This document shows, in pieces, positions 27,070 through 35,727 of a stretch of DNA of 43,024 bases. The DNA is from Candidatus Endomicrobiellum cryptotermitis (GTDB lineage Bacteria; Elusimicrobiota; Endomicrobiia; Endomicrobiales; Endomicrobiaceae): assembly GCA_031257835.1 (NCBI GenBank), contig JAIRNY010000026.1, positions 1 to 43,024 on the forward strand. The letters are read 5' to 3'. Numbering within the stretch: position 1 is the stretch's first letter; each line of letters opens with the position of its first letter. The notes beneath the pieces were generated by a model. It searched no databases and had not been told where the DNA came from. It was given only the letters and a program-made list of their open reading frames with translations. A program made the position numbers and the translations under genes.

Positions 27070-28737
27070 TTATTTAGACTGGTTAGATGATAATATTAAA
27101 TCTCTAGCATGTTCTAAAGCAAAATCAGTTACATTTTTGCCAGATATCATCCTTGCAACTTCTTCAATATGTTCTTCTTGGCTTAACATTACTGCCTTTG
27201 TATACGTTCTAGATTTTTCTATTTCTTTATAAATCTTTATATGTGTCTGAGCAAAAGCAGAAACTTGAGCTAAATGCGTTATAGCAAAAACCTGTTTCTT
27301 TGTTGAAAGTTCAAACAATTTCTCTCCTATTTTTTCTCCTGTTCTACCACTTGTTCCTGTATCAATTTCATCAAAAACTGTTGTTTGATCGCTTTTTATT
27401 TGAGATGCTAACTCTATAGCAAGTAATACCCTTGAAAGTTCCCCACCTGAAGCTGTATTTTTTAAAGGTAAAACTTTTTCTCCTTTATTTGCACAAAACA
27501 TAAATTCCACTACATCAAAGCCATTTTCAGATGGTTCTCTTTTATCGAACTTTATATCAAAAATAGCATTTTTTATTTCAAGGTCAAATAGCTTCTCTTG
27601 AATTAATTTTTTAAAACCTATAGCAACTTTTTTTCTCTTTTGACTTATAGTTTCACACACTTGTGTTAAGCGCTCAGTTTCCTTTACAAGATCTTCTTTC
27701 ACTTTAGAAGAATTTTCCTGATAGTTGTTTAAAGCATTAAGTTCTTCTTCTGTTTTATTTTTGTACTCTAATATAGTCTCAATTGTACTTCCATATTTTT
27801 TCTTAAGTCTTTTAATAAGTTCTAACCTTTCCATATAACTATTTAACAGTTCTGGATCCAATTTGGTTTTTGATAAAATTAATTCTATTCCTCTATAGGC
27901 CTCTTCTGTCTGATAATAAGCTTGCTCTATTAAAGACAAAGCTTCTGAAGTATTTGCTCCATAAGTGTTCATTGTTTCTATATTTTTCTTTACTTTTAAA
28001 ATATTAGTTAAAGTCGCATTTTCACAAGAATATAAAATAGATATTACTTCTTTAGCTAAATCAGATATCTTTCTCACATTTTTTAATTTTGGTAGTTCTT
28101 CTTCAAGCTCTTCATCTTCCCCAACTCTAAGTTTAGCTTCTTGAATTTCTTTAATCTGAAACGAATATAAGTTAACCGTCCTTAATCTATCAATTTCAGA
28201 CATGTTCATGGCTTCCAGTTTTGCTTTTAGTCTTTTAACATTTGACTGTAAAATAGAACATTTACTAAGCAAAAGTTTAATTTGGTCTACTTTACTATCC
28301 AAAACTTCTAGTTGAAAATCCAAATCTAAAAGAGAGTGTCTTTCATATTGATCATGAAAATCTATTAACAATTGTCCAAGACCAGATAATACAGACAAAC
28401 TTACTTGAACATCATTTATAAAAGCTTTACTTTTTCCTGAAAGTTCTATAGTTCTACGTATTAAAATTATATTATCTTCTAAAGGAATAGAAAATCGATT
28501 TAAAAAATCTGTGATTTTAGGATTATTATATTCAAAATTAGCTGTTATTAGACACTCATTACAGCCTGAACGTATTGAAGATAGCTCGGCTCTTTTCCCT
28601 GTAACAAGCTCCATAGACTTAATTAAAATAGATTTACCAGAACCAGTTTCGCCAGTAATAACTGTAAAACCTTTTGAAAAATTAATACTTAAATCTTCAA
28701 TCAAAGCATAATTCTTTATTGACAACTGTGTAAGCAC
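27070..28737 (-). CDS. recN: DNA repair protein RecN
   Basis: An SMC-like ATPase for double-strand break repair. The 555 residues include the N-terminal Walker A (TGETGSGKSILIKSM, about residues 30-44), a long central coiled coil (about residues 150-370), the ABC signature ASGGELSRVLLAIEL, and Walker B with TVFDEIDTGTSGRTG. The start is a GTG directly after the nadK stop (TAA then GTG), an arrangement that implies translational coupling. Length matches the family. Retention alongside comEC and xerD indicates that recombination functions are still kept. Confidence 0.95.
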   Translation of the reverse strand: MLTQLSIKNYALIEDLSINFSKGFTVITGETGSGKSILIKSMELVTGKRAELSSIRSGCNECLITANFEYNNPKITDFLNRFSIPLEDNIILIRRTIELSGKSKAFINDVQVSLSVLSGLGQLLIDFHDQYERHSLLDLDFQLEVLDSKVDQIKLLLSKCSILQSNVKRLKAKLEAMNMSEIDRLRTVNLYSFQIKEIQEAKLRVGEDEELEEELPKLKNVRKISDLAKEVISILYSCENATLTNILKVKKNIETMNTYGANTSEALSLIEQAYYQTEEAYRGIELILSKTKLDPELLNSYMERLELIKRLKKKYGSTIETILEYKNKTEEELNALNNYQENSSKVKEDLVKETERLTQVCETISQKRKKVAIGFKKLIQEKLFDLEIKNAIFDIKFDKREPSENGFDVVEFMFCANKGEKVLPLKNTASGGELSRVLLAIELASQIKSDQTTVFDEIDTGTSGRTGEKIGEKLFELSTKKQVFAITHLAQVSAFAQTHIKIYKEIEKSRTYTKAVMLSQEEHIEEVARMISGKNVTDFALEHARDLILSSNQSK

Positions 28738-29559
28738 TTATACGCTCCAATGCAATTTGGCCTTTAACGTCTCAAAATACGATTTACTACAATTTTTTAT
28801 AAGTTTAAGAGGTTTTTTATATAAAGAAAATTTTACTTTAGTACCATTATCAACAGTAAAATTTTCTTGACCATCAATAGAAACAATAATTTTACCATTA
28901 CTATATTTGTTTTTTGCTGTACAAAAAATACTGTTTCTGTCAGACAAAAGCATTGATCTTTGAGTTAATGTATGAGATGAAATAGGTGTAAGAATAAAAA
29001 CAGGAAGGTTTGGATAAACAATTGGACCAAAAGCTGCTAAAGAATAAGCAGTAGAACCTGTAGGGGTTGAAACTATCATACCATCGCATTTATATTCTGC
29101 CGTAAAGTTTTTATCTATTTCTACATCTACAGAAATAAGTTTACCGCCAGATAACGACCTAACAACAGAATCGTTAGCTGCAATTTTTTTAACCTTTTTA
29201 TTTTTATATTCAAACTCAACAGCTAGCAAAACTCTCTTTTCTATTTTTATGCCAACTTTAAAAATATTATTTAAAAGCTCATAAATTTCTTTTGTATCTG
29301 TGTCTGTCAAAAAACCTAAAGAACCTAGGTTAATACCTTTGACTGGCACAGACAAAGGAGAAAATGTTCTTATAACTTTAAGCATAGTACCGTCTCCACC
29401 TAAAGATAAAACAAAATCCAACTTTTGAGGTTTTATAGACATGGACTCACTCACAAAAACCTTACAATCATTTTGTTTAAGCCAAGACGAAATTTCAAGT
29501 GCAAGTTTTTTTGCATTTGATTTAGCCTTATTATAAATAACCCCAACATGATATTTCAT
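28738..29559 (-). CDS. nadK: NAD kinase
   Basis: Phosphorylates NAD to NADP. The 273-residue protein carries GGDGTMLK (about residues 55-62), GINLGSLGFLTD, NDSVV (the NE/D motif region) and STPTGSTAYSLAAFGP, all of which form the NAD/ATP site. It lies directly before recN (zero spacing) and 42 bases after comEC on the same strand. nadK-recN is a common gene pair in bacteria. No lesion is visible. Confidence 0.95.
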   Translation of the reverse strand: MKYHVGVIYNKAKSNAKKLALEISSWLKQNDCKVFVSESMSIKPQKLDFVLSLGGDGTMLKVIRTFSPLSVPVKGINLGSLGFLTDTDTKEIYELLNNIFKVGIKIEKRVLLAVEFEYKNKKVKKIAANDSVVRSLSGGKLISVDVEIDKNFTAEYKCDGMIVSTPTGSTAYSLAAFGPIVYPNLPVFILTPISSHTLTQRSMLLSDRNSIFCTAKNKYSNGKIIVSIDGQENFTVDNGTKVKFSLYKKPLKLIKNCSKSYFETLKAKLHWSV

Positions 29560-29601
29560 ATGTTTATTATACCTAAAAACAAATATTTTTTATTAAATGT
29601 T

Positions 29602-30999
29602 TTAAACAAGCAAAAAATTTAAACTTAAAACTATACTAGAAAATATAATCCTACTTTTATTTTTAAAAGTGAAAACCAAAAATAAAAACATATAAAACAA
29701 TAAAAGTTCTAAAATAGAAGGCCTGTTTACCACAATAGATGAAAACTGTAAACTGCCTAAAAAAGTTGTAACGTACATAATAAAACTTACAAAAATGTTT
29801 AAAATATAAGCAAAAAACATTGCTAAATGTTTAGATAAAAAAGTCGAAATATAAAATACAATTGCACAACCTAAAACAACACCTGTAATCGGCACAACTA
29901 TTATATTTGCAAAAAAAGATACTATTGACAATTTAGAAAAATAAAACATAAGTACAGGCATTAAGGCAAGCTGAGCAGAAACTGTAACTGAAGCCACACC
30001 ACAAAAAAAACTTAAAACTGAATTTTTAACACTTTTAAATAATTTAAAGACTTTATTATATAAAAAAACTATCCCACCAGTTGCTAAATATGACATTTGA
30101 AAAGAAGCTAAAAAAAGGGCCTGAGGTTTAAATATTAATATAATTAATGCTGATAAAACTATTGAATTATATATCAACGGTTCTCTGTCTAAAGCAAGTG
30201 AAATAAATATACAAGTAAGCATTATCGCAGCTCTTACTGCAGGAGGGTTACCCCCTGTGGAAATAACATAAAAGAATATAAAAGGTGTGCTAATCAAAGA
30301 TGCTTTATTTAAAGGAATACAAAACAATTTTAACACAAAAAGAATTATTAGACTAACAAGACCAACATGAAGTCCACTTACAACTAAAATATGAATTACT
30401 CCTGAATCAGAAAAAATGCTTTTGATTTTTTGGTCAAGAGAAGTTTTGTCTCCAATAATTAAAGATTTTAAAATAGCTGAACTAGGGTATAAAAAATAAT
30501 CATCTATTTTGTTAACTATATCGCCTTTAAGATCAATAGCAATCTTCTTAATAATGTTTGATTGAGATCTTATATATTCAAAAGAATAAACTCTTAAAGC
30601 AAAAAATATCTCATTTCTTTCTAAATATTTTTGATAATCAAATAAATTAGAGTTCTTAGAACTTACTGGTCTATACAGCTTGCCTTCAACAGTTATTATA
30701 TCACCATAATTTATTACATATCCTACTGGCATGCTAACAAGAATCTGTTCTTTAACTTCGATGTGGTTGATAGAACTAGTCTTTAATATAAACTTTTTTG
30801 CGTTGTCTGACACATAGGGGGCTGAGACAACTTTTCCTTCTACTAAAACATTTACACTGTCTTTAAACAACTTAAAAATATTACTTCTACTTTGTAGTGA
30901 AAAATACCCTAACCAATTTAAAACTATAAGTGACACAAAATAAACAACAAAAACTGTTATAACTGGTCTTGTAAATACAAGTTTTAAAAGATATTTCAT
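29602..30999 (-). CDS. comEC: ComEC/Rec2-family DNA-uptake channel protein, short form
   Basis: A polytopic membrane protein of 465 residues. It has an N-terminal helix pair, a DUF4131/OB-like part (about residues 45-155), then the Competence domain with SGLHVGLVSLIILFVL (about residue 205), GGNPPAVRAAIMLTCI and several helices to the C-terminus. Full-length ComEC proteins add a C-terminal metallo-beta-lactamase-like domain; it is absent here and no remnant follows. Short forms occur in nature and may still import single-stranded DNA. The frame is intact in a neighbourhood rich in pseudogenes, so the protein is probably under selection. A -10-like TATAAT lies only about 12 bases before the ATG. 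Confidence 0.88.
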   Translation of the reverse strand: MKYLLKLVFTRPVITVFVVYFVSLIVLNWLGYFSLQSRSNIFKLFKDSVNVLVEGKVVSAPYVSDNAKKFILKTSSINHIEVKEQILVSMPVGYVINYGDIITVEGKLYRPVSSKNSNLFDYQKYLERNEIFFALRVYSFEYIRSQSNIIKKIAIDLKGDIVNKIDDYFLYPSSAILKSLIIGDKTSLDQKIKSIFSDSGVIHILVVSGLHVGLVSLIILFVLKLFCIPLNKASLISTPFIFFYVISTGGNPPAVRAAIMLTCIFISLALDREPLIYNSIVLSALIILIFKPQALFLASFQMSYLATGGIVFLYNKVFKLFKSVKNSVLSFFCGVASVTVSAQLALMPVLMFYFSKLSIVSFFANIIVVPITGVVLGCAIVFYISTFLSKHLAMFFAYILNIFVSFIMYVTTFLGSLQFSSIVVNRPSILELLLFYMFLFLVFTFKNKSRIIFSSIVLSLNFLLV

Positions 31000-31002
31000 A
31001 GG

Positions 31003-31031
31003 TAGCTTTTATTATATCAAAATTATATAAT
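31003..31031. promoter_or_regulatory. Overlapping divergent -10 elements for comEC and thiL
   Basis: The gap between the two divergent starts is only 41 bases. TATAAT on the plus strand (31026-31031) lies 9 bases before the thiL ATG. TATAAT on the minus strand (31016-31011) lies 11 bases before the comEC ATG. Neither gene has a Shine-Dalgarno. If both elements are used, the two mRNAs would be leaderless or nearly so. No good -35 is seen for either. Confidence 0.4.
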
Positions 31032-31040
31032 TTAAAAATA

Positions 31041-32030
31041 ATGAAAACACAAACAATCTCTTATATTGGTGAATTTGGACTTATAAATTTAATTAAAAAA
31101 ACTTTTTCAAATATAACAAAAGATAAAAATATTATCGTTGATATAGGTGATGATTGTTTTTGTTTTAAGGCTGGTAAAGATTATATTCATATAACCAAAG
31201 ATATGCTAGTAGAAGAGGGCCATTTTAAAACAAGCTGGACAAGTCCATACGAGCTAGGCAAAAAAGCAATAGAAGTAAATATAAGCGATTTAGCTGCTAT
31301 GGGAAACGTTATTCCAAAATACATCTTTATTGGTTTGGGCACACCCGCTAACACGTCTGAAGATTTTGTCAGAAATTTGCTAAAAGGTATCCAACAGGCT
31401 TGTAATAAATATAATATTGCTCTTTCTGGTGGAGATACAGTAAAAGCAGATAAAATTATAATATCTGTAACAGCTATAGGAATAAGTAAAAATAAACCCC
31501 TAACAAGAACCGGATCACAAATCGGAGATCTAATAGGAGTAACAAACAGTTTTGGTGATTCTGGTGCAGGAGTTTATTTGCTTAACAAGTACGGAACAAA
31601 GCACAAATATACAAAACATGAACGAGCTTTAATAAAGGCGCAAAATAGTCCTTCAGCAATGCTTAACGAAGCTTGTAAAGTGTCTAAGTACTTAACTTCG
31701 CTAATAGATGCTTCAGATGGACTGTTTGTTTCATTAAATTTGCTTATTCAAGGTTTTTCTAAAGGCGCAAACATAAATATAGAACAAATACCTGTTTCAA
31801 AAAACTTAAAAGCAGTGTTCAATAACGATAAACAAATTTTAAATTTTGCTTTGTTTGGAGCAGAAGATTACCAGTTAGTATTTACTGTGCCAAAATTAAA
31901 AGCAAAAATTGTAAAAAAGTTAGTTCCTAGTATTACGTATATAGGTAAAATTACTACGGGTACAAAGGTAAAATATTTTTATAATGGTAAAGAACAAAAA
32001 GTCAAATATTGCGGCTTTAAACACTTTTAA
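31041..32030 (+). CDS. thiL: Thiamine-monophosphate kinase
   Basis: Phosphorylates thiamine monophosphate to thiamine diphosphate. The 329-residue protein has the family signature segments: GEFGLINLIKK at the N-terminus, VDIGDDC, KDMLVEEGHF, ISDLAAMGN, ALSGGDTVKAD, SLIDASDGL and FGAEDYQLVF. No ribosome binding site is visible before the ATG, and a TATAAT lies just upstream. The last 47 bases overlap the tsaE frame. Other thiamine genes are not in the window, so salvage from host thiamine is possible (inference). Confidence 0.93.
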   Translation: MKTQTISYIGEFGLINLIKKTFSNITKDKNIIVDIGDDCFCFKAGKDYIHITKDMLVEEGHFKTSWTSPYELGKKAIEVNISDLAAMGNVIPKYIFIGLGTPANTSEDFVRNLLKGIQQACNKYNIALSGGDTVKADKIIISVTAIGISKNKPLTRTGSQIGDLIGVTNSFGDSGAGVYLLNKYGTKHKYTKHERALIKAQNSPSAMLNEACKVSKYLTSLIDASDGLFVSLNLLIQGFSKGANINIEQIPVSKNLKAVFNNDKQILNFALFGAEDYQLVFTVPKLKAKIVKKLVPSITYIGKITTGTKVKYFYNGKEQKVKYCGFKHF

Positions 32031-32451
32031 AAATAAAGCTTTTATAACAAAAACTCCTCAAGAAACAAGAAACTTAGCAAAAAAGTTTGCTTCTGTATTA
32101 AAAAGTGGCGACATTGTTTTTTTAAATGGAGACTTGGGTAGCGGCAAAACAACTTTTACTCAGGGTATAACAAAATTTTTTGGGAACAAAGGATTTGCCA
32201 GAAGTTCTAGCTTTATGATTGTAAATGAATACCAAGCTTTTGATAATTTAAAACTTTTTCATCTAGATTTATACAGACTAAATAAGTCAAGCATTTTTGA
32301 TATCGGTATAGAAGAGTATCTTTATAGTGATAATATATCTTTAATAGAGTGGCCTCAAAGACTTAGTGACGGACAAAATAAAAATCATTGGAATATTAAA
32401 ATTGAAAACTTAAGAAATAAAAGGAAAATTACAATAGAGAAGAAAAAATGA
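31984..32451 (+). CDS. tsaE: TsaE, tRNA t6A biosynthesis ATPase
   Basis: A P-loop ATPase that, with TsaB and TsaD, makes threonylcarbamoyl-adenosine at tRNA position 37. The 155-residue protein shows FLNGDLGSGKTTFTQGI (Walker A), the SSSFMIVNEYQ switch region, LFHLDLYRL and LIEWPQRL. The family core begins at FITKTPQETRNLAKKFA. The 18 residues before it are extra, and the start overlaps thiL by 47 bases, which is long. No later ATG is available before the core, so I keep this start. It overlaps tsaB by four bases. Confidence 0.92.
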   Translation: MVKNKKSNIAALNTFKNKAFITKTPQETRNLAKKFASVLKSGDIVFLNGDLGSGKTTFTQGITKFFGNKGFARSSSFMIVNEYQAFDNLKLFHLDLYRLNKSSIFDIGIEEYLYSDNISLIEWPQRLSDGQNKNHWNIKIENLRNKRKITIEKKK

Positions 32452-33104
32452 AAATCTTAAGTATAGAAGCGTCTGGAAAAACTTTTAGTATTGCGTTAAA
32501 CGAAAACAGTAAAACTATAGCGTCTTTTTATTATGAATATGGTCATATACATTCTGAAATTATTATTACTGCTGTAGAAAGAGTTTTAGAAGATACAAAC
32601 AATTCTTTTGAAAGTATAGATAAATTTGCTCTCTCTGTAGGGCCAGGCAGTTTTACAGGCATAAGAGTGGCCATGACTGCTATCAAAACGTTTGCACAAG
32701 TATTAAATAAGCCTATAGTTGCAATTGATACATTATCTATATTAGAAGCTTCTTTACCAAACATTAAGGGTATAAAAATAATAGCATCTATTGATGCCTT
32801 AAGGAATGAGGTTTACATTAAACAAGGTAAGAAAATCATTATAAAAAATATAGACTTATTCATTAAAAGTCTAAAAAAATATAATAACAAAATTATTGTA
32901 ATAGGAAGTGCTTCTATAGTTTATAAAGAAAAATTATTAAAAGAATTAGGAAGTTTAATTGTATCTTTGCCAGAAACAATGCACATGCCTAAAGCAAGCG
33001 TACTAGCCACTTTAGCGTACAAATCTACAAACGATTTAAGTTATAGTGAAGTAAAACCTTTATACATCCGCAAATGTTGGGCAGAAGAGTCAAAGAAACA
33101 ATAA
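32448..33104 (+). CDS. tsaB: TsaB, tRNA t6A biosynthesis protein
   Basis: The scaffold partner of TsaD in t6A synthesis. The 218-residue protein has the ASKA-fold signature: ILSIEASGKTFSIAL, YGHIHSEII, ALSVGPGSFTGIRVAM and VAIDTLSILEAS. Length matches the family (~220). It overlaps tsaE by four bases (ATGA). The C-terminal codons (SKKQ, stop) lie inside one arm of a long palindrome shared with the convergent rsfS; the two stop codons abut exactly. Confidence 0.93.
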   Translation: MKILSIEASGKTFSIALNENSKTIASFYYEYGHIHSEIIITAVERVLEDTNNSFESIDKFALSVGPGSFTGIRVAMTAIKTFAQVLNKPIVAIDTLSILEASLPNIKGIKIIASIDALRNEVYIKQGKKIIIKNIDLFIKSLKKYNNKIIVIGSASIVYKEKLLKELGSLIVSLPETMHMPKASVLATLAYKSTNDLSYSEVKPLYIRKCWAEESKKQ

Positions 33105-33121
33105 TTATTGTTTCTTTGACT
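33088..33121. terminator. 34-bp perfect palindrome across the abutting tsaB and rsfS stops
   Basis: Positions 33088-33121 are a perfect inverted repeat whose centre falls exactly between the two stop codons (TAA|TTA). Each arm encodes SKKQ-stop of one gene. RNA from either strand would fold to a hairpin of about 15-16 pairs, AT-rich at the tip and ending in TTTCTTTGACTTAC-like sequence without a pure U-run. A bidirectional terminator is the likely role; Rho-independent efficiency is uncertain. Confidence 0.6.
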
Positions 33122-33530
33122 TACTTTTTAATAGAGTAGATTTCTTTTTTACTATTTTCTTAACAACTTCATTCTTTGTTTCTTCAAGCTTTACAATATC
33201 TGCACTGCTCCACAATTTCTCAAAAGAATATGCAGCTCTTATTGCTGGAGACATCACATGCACAAGAATACCCCCAAAATCTATAACTCTCCAAGACGCA
33301 CTAGAAACACCTTCTCTTCTTAATGGTTTTAAGTTACTTATCTTAAATTGCTTTTCAATTTCATCACATATTGCATTTATTTGCAGTGTAGATTCTGCAG
33401 TAGTTATAACAAAATAGTTTGCTACAGTTGTTAATTTCTGTATATCTAAAATAACGGTATCAGCAGCTTTTTTACTTTCTGCTATTTTTGCAGCTTGTAA
33501 CGCAAATTTATAAAAATTAATTTTTGACAC
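33105..33530 (-). CDS. rsfS: Ribosomal silencing factor RsfS (Iojap family)
   Basis: RsfS binds L14 and blocks 50S joining under starvation. The best start is the GTG at 33530 (VSKINFYKFALQAAKIAESKKAADTVILDI), with AGAGGAAAA just upstream, giving 141 residues. The open frame reaches back to 33590, but the extra residues are antisense-like to the lytR gene end. Family marks are DTVILDI, NYFVITTAES, NAICDEIE, GWR-like SSASWRVIDFGGILVHVM and the SFEKLW segment. A lysine-rich tail of about 25 residues follows the domain. It overlaps the lytR-like gene by 14 bases. Confidence 0.92.
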   Translation of the reverse strand: MSKINFYKFALQAAKIAESKKAADTVILDIQKLTTVANYFVITTAESTLQINAICDEIEKQFKISNLKPLRREGVSSASWRVIDFGGILVHVMSPAIRAAYSFEKLWSSADIVKLEETKNEVVKKIVKKKSTLLKSKSKKQ

Positions 33531-34590
33531 CTTTTCCTCTGGCTTTATCAAAATTATCGTATATACTACAATCCTGACCAATGTAAACACTTATATCATA
33601 ATATACTTTATTATTGTAAGAAATTAAAATTTTACCTGTTTTTAATATCCTAGCAACACCTAAACATTTTCTAAAATTACCTTTAAAATCTTTTATTAAT
33701 GTTCTTTTATAAACTATGTTAAAATTGCTCCAATCTAAAACATCAAATTTATTTTCTCTTAATAACCATGTGACTTTCTGAGCCATACGAGGTTTTCCTG
33801 AAGCATTTTTAATGTCAACAAAACAATTTTTATTGTTATAATCAGCATCAATATTAACATAATAGACTTTATTTAAAAATTCTTCCGCATTTTGCACGTC
33901 AAGCTCAACTCGTCTTGTTGTATATTTAACAGGAAGCTCACAAAACGTAATTAAAGGTTTTTTTGTTGCAAACCTTGTAAGTAACGCTAAAAAAGACATT
34001 TTTGAAATATTTGTATTTACTAAATTATATTGCTTAAAAACATTAATTGCCTTGTACGGCATAAGTTTTAACGTACGCTCTACAACATCTAAATTATTTA
34101 ATGATTTTAAATCTTTATTTGAAAAGTCATCTTCTAATATCATACGATTTAAATCCTTGTCAGCCATCATTAAAAGAAATGATTCAAAGCTCATATTGAT
34201 ATAAAAATCACTTTTTTTATAACATTTAAGAAGTTCACTTAAATCTGTATACAAATTTTCTATAGAAGATTCCAAACCTTTATTTAAATTTTCATAAAAG
34301 AAATTTTTCAAGCTATTTACTTTTTTATATTTTCTCAACAAGACTATATCTGTATTTATTGATAAAACTTTTAAACAATTATCGTTTTTATTATAACTTA
34401 CCTGATAACAATTTAAAAGATTAGGCGAAATATTCCCTGTACTGTACAACAATACAGAACAAGTTATAGTGTCGTTATTGTTAATTTTTTTAATAACAAA
34501 TGAAGTTTTATAAAAAAGATAAAAAGTAAATATTACTACCAAAAATAATATTGATACAACAATTATTGCTTTACTTATCTTTACAAACAT
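33517..34590 (-). CDS. LytR-CpsA-Psr-like protein with LytR C-terminal domain
   Basis: A 357-residue membrane-anchored protein: one N-terminal helix (about residues 8-28), an extracytoplasmic LCP-like region (about residues 40-220), and a LytR_C domain (about residues 257-345, starting VDIKNASGKPRMAQKV and ending in DISVYIGQD). LCP proteins transfer glycopolymers to peptidoglycan. Here the usual SIPRD catalytic segment reads LSINTDIV, without the arginine, so transferase activity is doubtful. Position in the nadD-yqeK-lytR-rsfS order seen in many bacteria supports the family call. It overlaps yqeK by 20 bases and rsfS by 14. Confidence 0.72.
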   Translation of the reverse strand: MFVKISKAIIVVSILFLVVIFTFYLFYKTSFVIKKINNNDTITCSVLLYSTGNISPNLLNCYQVSYNKNDNCLKVLSINTDIVLLRKYKKVNSLKNFFYENLNKGLESSIENLYTDLSELLKCYKKSDFYINMSFESFLLMMADKDLNRMILEDDFSNKDLKSLNNLDVVERTLKLMPYKAINVFKQYNLVNTNISKMSFLALLTRFATKKPLITFCELPVKYTTRRVELDVQNAEEFLNKVYYVNIDADYNNKNCFVDIKNASGKPRMAQKVTWLLRENKFDVLDWSNFNIVYKRTLIKDFKGNFRKCLGVARILKTGKILISYNNKVYYDISVYIGQDCSIYDNFDKARGKGVKN

Positions 34591-35152
34591 AAAAATTCCA
34601 AGTATCTATAGCTCTAATGCATAGCCAACCATAACTAGAAATAATATAATTTATTTTTTCTTGAAGTACCTTTATAAAAGCTTTATCTAAATTTTCTTTA
34701 GCTAAACAAAAAATACTCTTAGCTCCTTTAAATTTTCTATCCTTAGAGCAAAAATCAGCGATAAAAACTATTTTTTCTAATTTGCTCATATTAGGTCTAC
34801 CTAAAGTATGGTTTTTTATACTATTTAAAATGTCTTGGTTTTGTATTTTAAATTCTTTTTTTGCAACAATCTCGCCTGCAAAAGAGTGAAGTAAGTTCGG
34901 AGAAAATTTATATAAATTAAAAAAAAACTTTATATCTTTTTGTTTTGTTAAAAGACTTATAAGTTTTTTAACATTTACATTCTTTGCACAATCATGTAAA
35001 AGTCCAGCAATTTGTGCATTTAAAATATTTTCATTATTTTTTAATGCAAGTTTTGTAGCAAGCATTGCAACATTATAAGAATGTTCAAAGCGACTAGGGC
35101 TTAAATGGTCACATAAATAGTCAAATATTTGTTTTTCCAAACTTTTATTCAT
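34571..35152 (-). CDS. yqeK: YqeK-type HD-domain Ap4A hydrolase
   Basis: A 193-residue HD-domain phosphohydrolase. Characterised YqeK proteins cleave diadenosine tetraphosphate symmetrically to ADP. The metal-binding residues are visible in SRFEHSYNVAMLA (H) and QIAGLLHDCAKN (HD), with a further H in HSFAGEIVA and KNHTLGR, and D in VFIADFCS. It overlaps nadD by four bases and the lytR-like gene by 20. The linkage to nadD is widely conserved. Confidence 0.88.
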   Translation of the reverse strand: MNKSLEKQIFDYLCDHLSPSRFEHSYNVAMLATKLALKNNENILNAQIAGLLHDCAKNVNVKKLISLLTKQKDIKFFFNLYKFSPNLLHSFAGEIVAKKEFKIQNQDILNSIKNHTLGRPNMSKLEKIVFIADFCSKDRKFKGAKSIFCLAKENLDKAFIKVLQEKINYIISSYGWLCIRAIDTWNFYVCKDK

Positions 35153-35727
35153 TTATACAATCCATTTTCTATTATGTAATTGTAAACATTTGCACACAAC
35201 ATCTTTGACGCTTCTTGTTTATTATTTTTTAAACAACATCTTACTAAACTGGAAGAAATATTTGCTATTTCTTTATCTACAAAAATACATCTGTCCAAAT
35301 ATTTCGTGGCTGAATTTACACAAATACCTGGTCTTCTAGCAACTATAAACTTATACTTGCTAGCTAAATAATCTATATTTTTCCAAGTAGGTAAATCAAC
35401 TAAAGAATCTGAACCTAGAACCATACATATTTCATCTGGCTGGTACATCTTTTGAAAATAATCTAACGTTTGATACGAGTACACTATATTTTGTTTTTCT
35501 GATTCGTATAAACTAACTTCAACGTTGTTCAAATTTTTAGTAGCTAACCTTAACATTTCTATTCTATCTTTAACGTTTGCGTATTGTTTATCTTTATGAG
35601 GAGATGTATACGCTACAACAAAAATTAACTTCTTTAAATTAGATGTTTTTAACACCGCCTCTGATATTTGTATGTGAGCTTTATGTACAGGGTCAAACGA
35701 TCCACCAAATATAGCAATTTTACTCAT
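35149..35727 (-). CDS. nadD: Nicotinate-nucleotide adenylyltransferase
   Basis: Makes NaAD from nicotinate mononucleotide and ATP, for NAD synthesis. The 192-residue protein starts IAIFGGSFDPVHKAHI with the (H/T)xGH-type nucleotidyl-transfer motif (HKAH). It has VLGSDSLVDLPTW in the centre and NISSSLVRCCL (the ISSTxIR-like motif) near the end. With nadK it keeps NAD(P) metabolism in this window. NaAD is also the substrate of LarB, so NadD supplies both pathways. It overlaps yqeK by four bases and the batE-like gene by eight. Confidence 0.94.
   Translation of the reverse strand: MSKIAIFGGSFDPVHKAHIQISEAVLKTSNLKKLIFVVAYTSPHKDKQYANVKDRIEMLRLATKNLNNVEVSLYESEKQNIVYSYQTLDYFQKMYQPDEICMVLGSDSLVDLPTWKNIDYLASKYKFIVARRPGICVNSATKYLDRCIFVDKEIANISSSLVRCCLKNNKQEASKMLCANVYNYIIENGLYK

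Noticed and set aside
31984-32030. tsaE start placed after the thiL stop
   Set aside because: No ATG, GTG or TTG lies between the overlap and the conserved family core, so the overlapping start was kept.
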